Assembly: GCA_020851615.1 (NCBI GenBank)
Contig: JADZCL010000107.1
Coordinates: 1-8,939, forward strand
Direction: 5' to 3'
Length of the DNA: 8,939 nucleotides
From: Rubrivivax sp.
GTDB taxonomy: Bacteria > Pseudomonadota > Gammaproteobacteria > Burkholderiales > Burkholderiaceae_C
Shown: piece after piece, positions 7,915 through 8,939 of the stretch
How the letters are laid out: the number at the start of each line of letters is the position of its first letter
How positions within the stretch are numbered: the first letter of the stretch is position 1
Notes under the pieces: model-generated
Seen by the model: only the letters and a program-made list of their open reading frames with translations
Told to the model about the DNA's origin: nothing
The model's database searches: none
Translations under genes and position numbers: made by a program

Positions 7915-8918
7915 GGATTGCGGTCGTCGGTGCCGGCGCGATCGGGGGCTTTCTCGGCACCCGTCTGTCGCTGGCCGGTGAGGAGGTCACCTTCATTGCG
8001 CGCGGGCGCAACCTCGCGGCCATCCAGGCGCAGGGGTTCCGCCTGCACGAAGAGGACGGCCGCGTGCAGCACGCCAGGCAGGTGCGCGCGGTGCAGGAGC
8101 CTGCCGCAGCCGGCGCCCAGGATGCCGTGCTGCTGGCGGTGAAGGCGCATCAGGTGGCCAACCTGCTGCCCGGACTGCGGGCGCTCCTGGGCCCGCGAAC
8201 GCTGCTCGTTTCCATGCTCAACGGCGTGCCCTGGTGGTACTTCCACAAGCTGCCCGGCCCGCACGAGGGGCGGCGGCTCCAGAGCGTGGACCCGGGCGGC
8301 GTGATTGCCGCGGCGATAGACCCCGAACGCGTCCTCGGCAGCGTGGTCTACCCGGCCGCCGAACTCGTCGAGCCCGCTGTGGTGCGCGTCATCGAAGGCA
8401 ACCGCTTCACGCTCGGCGAGCCCGACGGCACGCGCAGCGAGCGCATCGAGGCGCTGGCGCAGGTGATGATGAACGCCGGCTTCAAGGCGCCGATCGCGCG
8501 TGACATCCGCAGCGAGATCTGGGTCAAGCTCTGGGGCAACCTCAGCTTCAACCCGATCTCCGCGCTGACGCATGCCACGCTTGGCGACATCTGCCGCTTC
8601 GCCCCCACGCGTGCCCTTGCCGCAGTGATGATGGGCGAAGCCGAGCGTGTGGGCCAGGCCCTGGGCGTTCGCTTCAAGGTCAGCCTCGAGCAGCGCATCG
8701 CCGGCGCCGAAGCGGTCGGCGCACACAAGACCTCGATGCTGCAGGACATCGAACACGGCCGCGCCCCCGAACTCGCAGCGCTCTTGGGCGCGGTGATCGA
8801 GCTCGGCGCAATCGTCGATGTCCAGACCCCAACGCTGCAGGCCGTGCACGCCCTGAGCGAACTGCTGGCCCAAACGCTGGCGCAACAGCACGGGCGCCTG
8901 CGCGTCGAGGCGGCCTGA
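7911..8918 (+). CDS. Ketopantoate-reductase-family (PanE/ApbA) dehydrogenase, possible oxalyl-CoA reductase
   Basis: This 335-residue protein belongs to the 2-dehydropantoate 2-reductase family, which normally reduces ketopantoate to pantoate with NADPH for pantothenate synthesis. The Rossmann motif GAGAIGG is at residues 7-13. Counterparts of E. coli PanE active-site residues are present: Asn104 (MLNGVPWW), Lys206, Asn210 and Asn214 (in the stretch from EIWVKLWGN to FNPISAL), Ser275 in SMLQDI, and Glu287. It is longer than E. coli PanE (303 residues), with an extra loop after NGVPWWYF. The ATG overlaps the CoA-ligase stop (ATGA), so translation is probably coupled. That context argues for a role beside the ligase, and Methylobacterium PanE2, as I recall, reduces oxalyl-CoA to glyoxylate. 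Ordinary ketopantoate reductase remains the main alternative. I therefore give no gene symbol. The last 21 bases of the window show no further gene. Confidence 0.9.
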   Translation: MRIAVVGAGAIGGFLGTRLSLAGEEVTFIARGRNLAAIQAQGFRLHEEDGRVQHARQVRAVQEPAAAGAQDAVLLAVKAHQVANLLPGLRALLGPRTLLVSMLNGVPWWYFHKLPGPHEGRRLQSVDPGGVIAAAIDPERVLGSVVYPAAELVEPAVVRVIEGNRFTLGEPDGTRSERIEALAQVMMNAGFKAPIARDIRSEIWVKLWGNLSFNPISALTHATLGDICRFAPTRALAAVMMGEAERVGQALGVRFKVSLEQRIAGAEAVGAHKTSMLQDIEHGRAPELAALLGAVIELGAIVDVQTPTLQAVHALSELLAQTLAQQHGRLRVEAA

Positions 8919-8939
8919 ACGGCTCACCCCACGGCGCCA

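Noticed and set aside
7668..8927. Long antisense reading frame of about 419 codons on the - strand
   Set aside because: It mirrors the ketopantoate-reductase-family gene, which has a full set of conserved residues; the antisense product has no recognisable domain.

Overview
The window is very GC-rich and densely packed, with every gene on the + strand and short gaps between them. Gene content and protein character (an ImuC/DnaE2-type polymerase, a YaaA protein, a Pcs60/AAE3-type acyl-CoA synthetase, and -10-like CACAAT or TCTACT boxes close to starts) suggest a betaproteobacterium, most likely of the order Burkholderiales. This is inferred from protein character; no database search was run.

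Layout. (1) Bases 1-3724: the 3' two thirds of dnaE2 (error-prone polymerase, cut by the left edge), then a YpfH-like serine esterase and yaaA (peroxide-stress, DNA-binding family). Gaps are about 38 and 8 bases, so these may be one transcript. (2) Bases 3791-4483: a stand-alone dienelactone-hydrolase-family gene with its own candidate promoter and a good ribosome binding site. (3) Bases 4586-6278: a NarL/FixJ-type response regulator, followed 13 bases later by an unusual gene. That gene encodes a histidine phosphotransfer (HPt) domain fused in frame to a 2-oxoglutarate/Fe(II) prolyl-4-hydroxylase-type oxygenase domain. No histidine kinase is present in the window. (4) Bases 6403-8918: an acyl-CoA synthetase of the oxalyl-CoA synthetase type, overlapping by ATGA a ketopantoate-reductase-family dehydrogenase.

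How the genes may work together. The polymerase and YaaA both belong to damage or stress responses, with the esterase between them. The response regulator and the HPt-hydroxylase look like a compact phosphorelay output module in which an oxygen- and 2-oxoglutarate-dependent enzyme carries the phosphotransfer histidine; I know of no description of this combination. The last two genes could convert oxalate to oxalyl-CoA and then to glyoxylate, because a PanE-family protein (PanE2) is, as I recall, the oxalyl-CoA reductase of Methylobacterium extorquens. The intergenic stretches are all under 130 bases. They hold candidate promoters, two ribosome binding sites and several GC-rich inverted repeats. 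No RNA genes, insertion sequences, CRISPR arrays or pseudogenes were seen.
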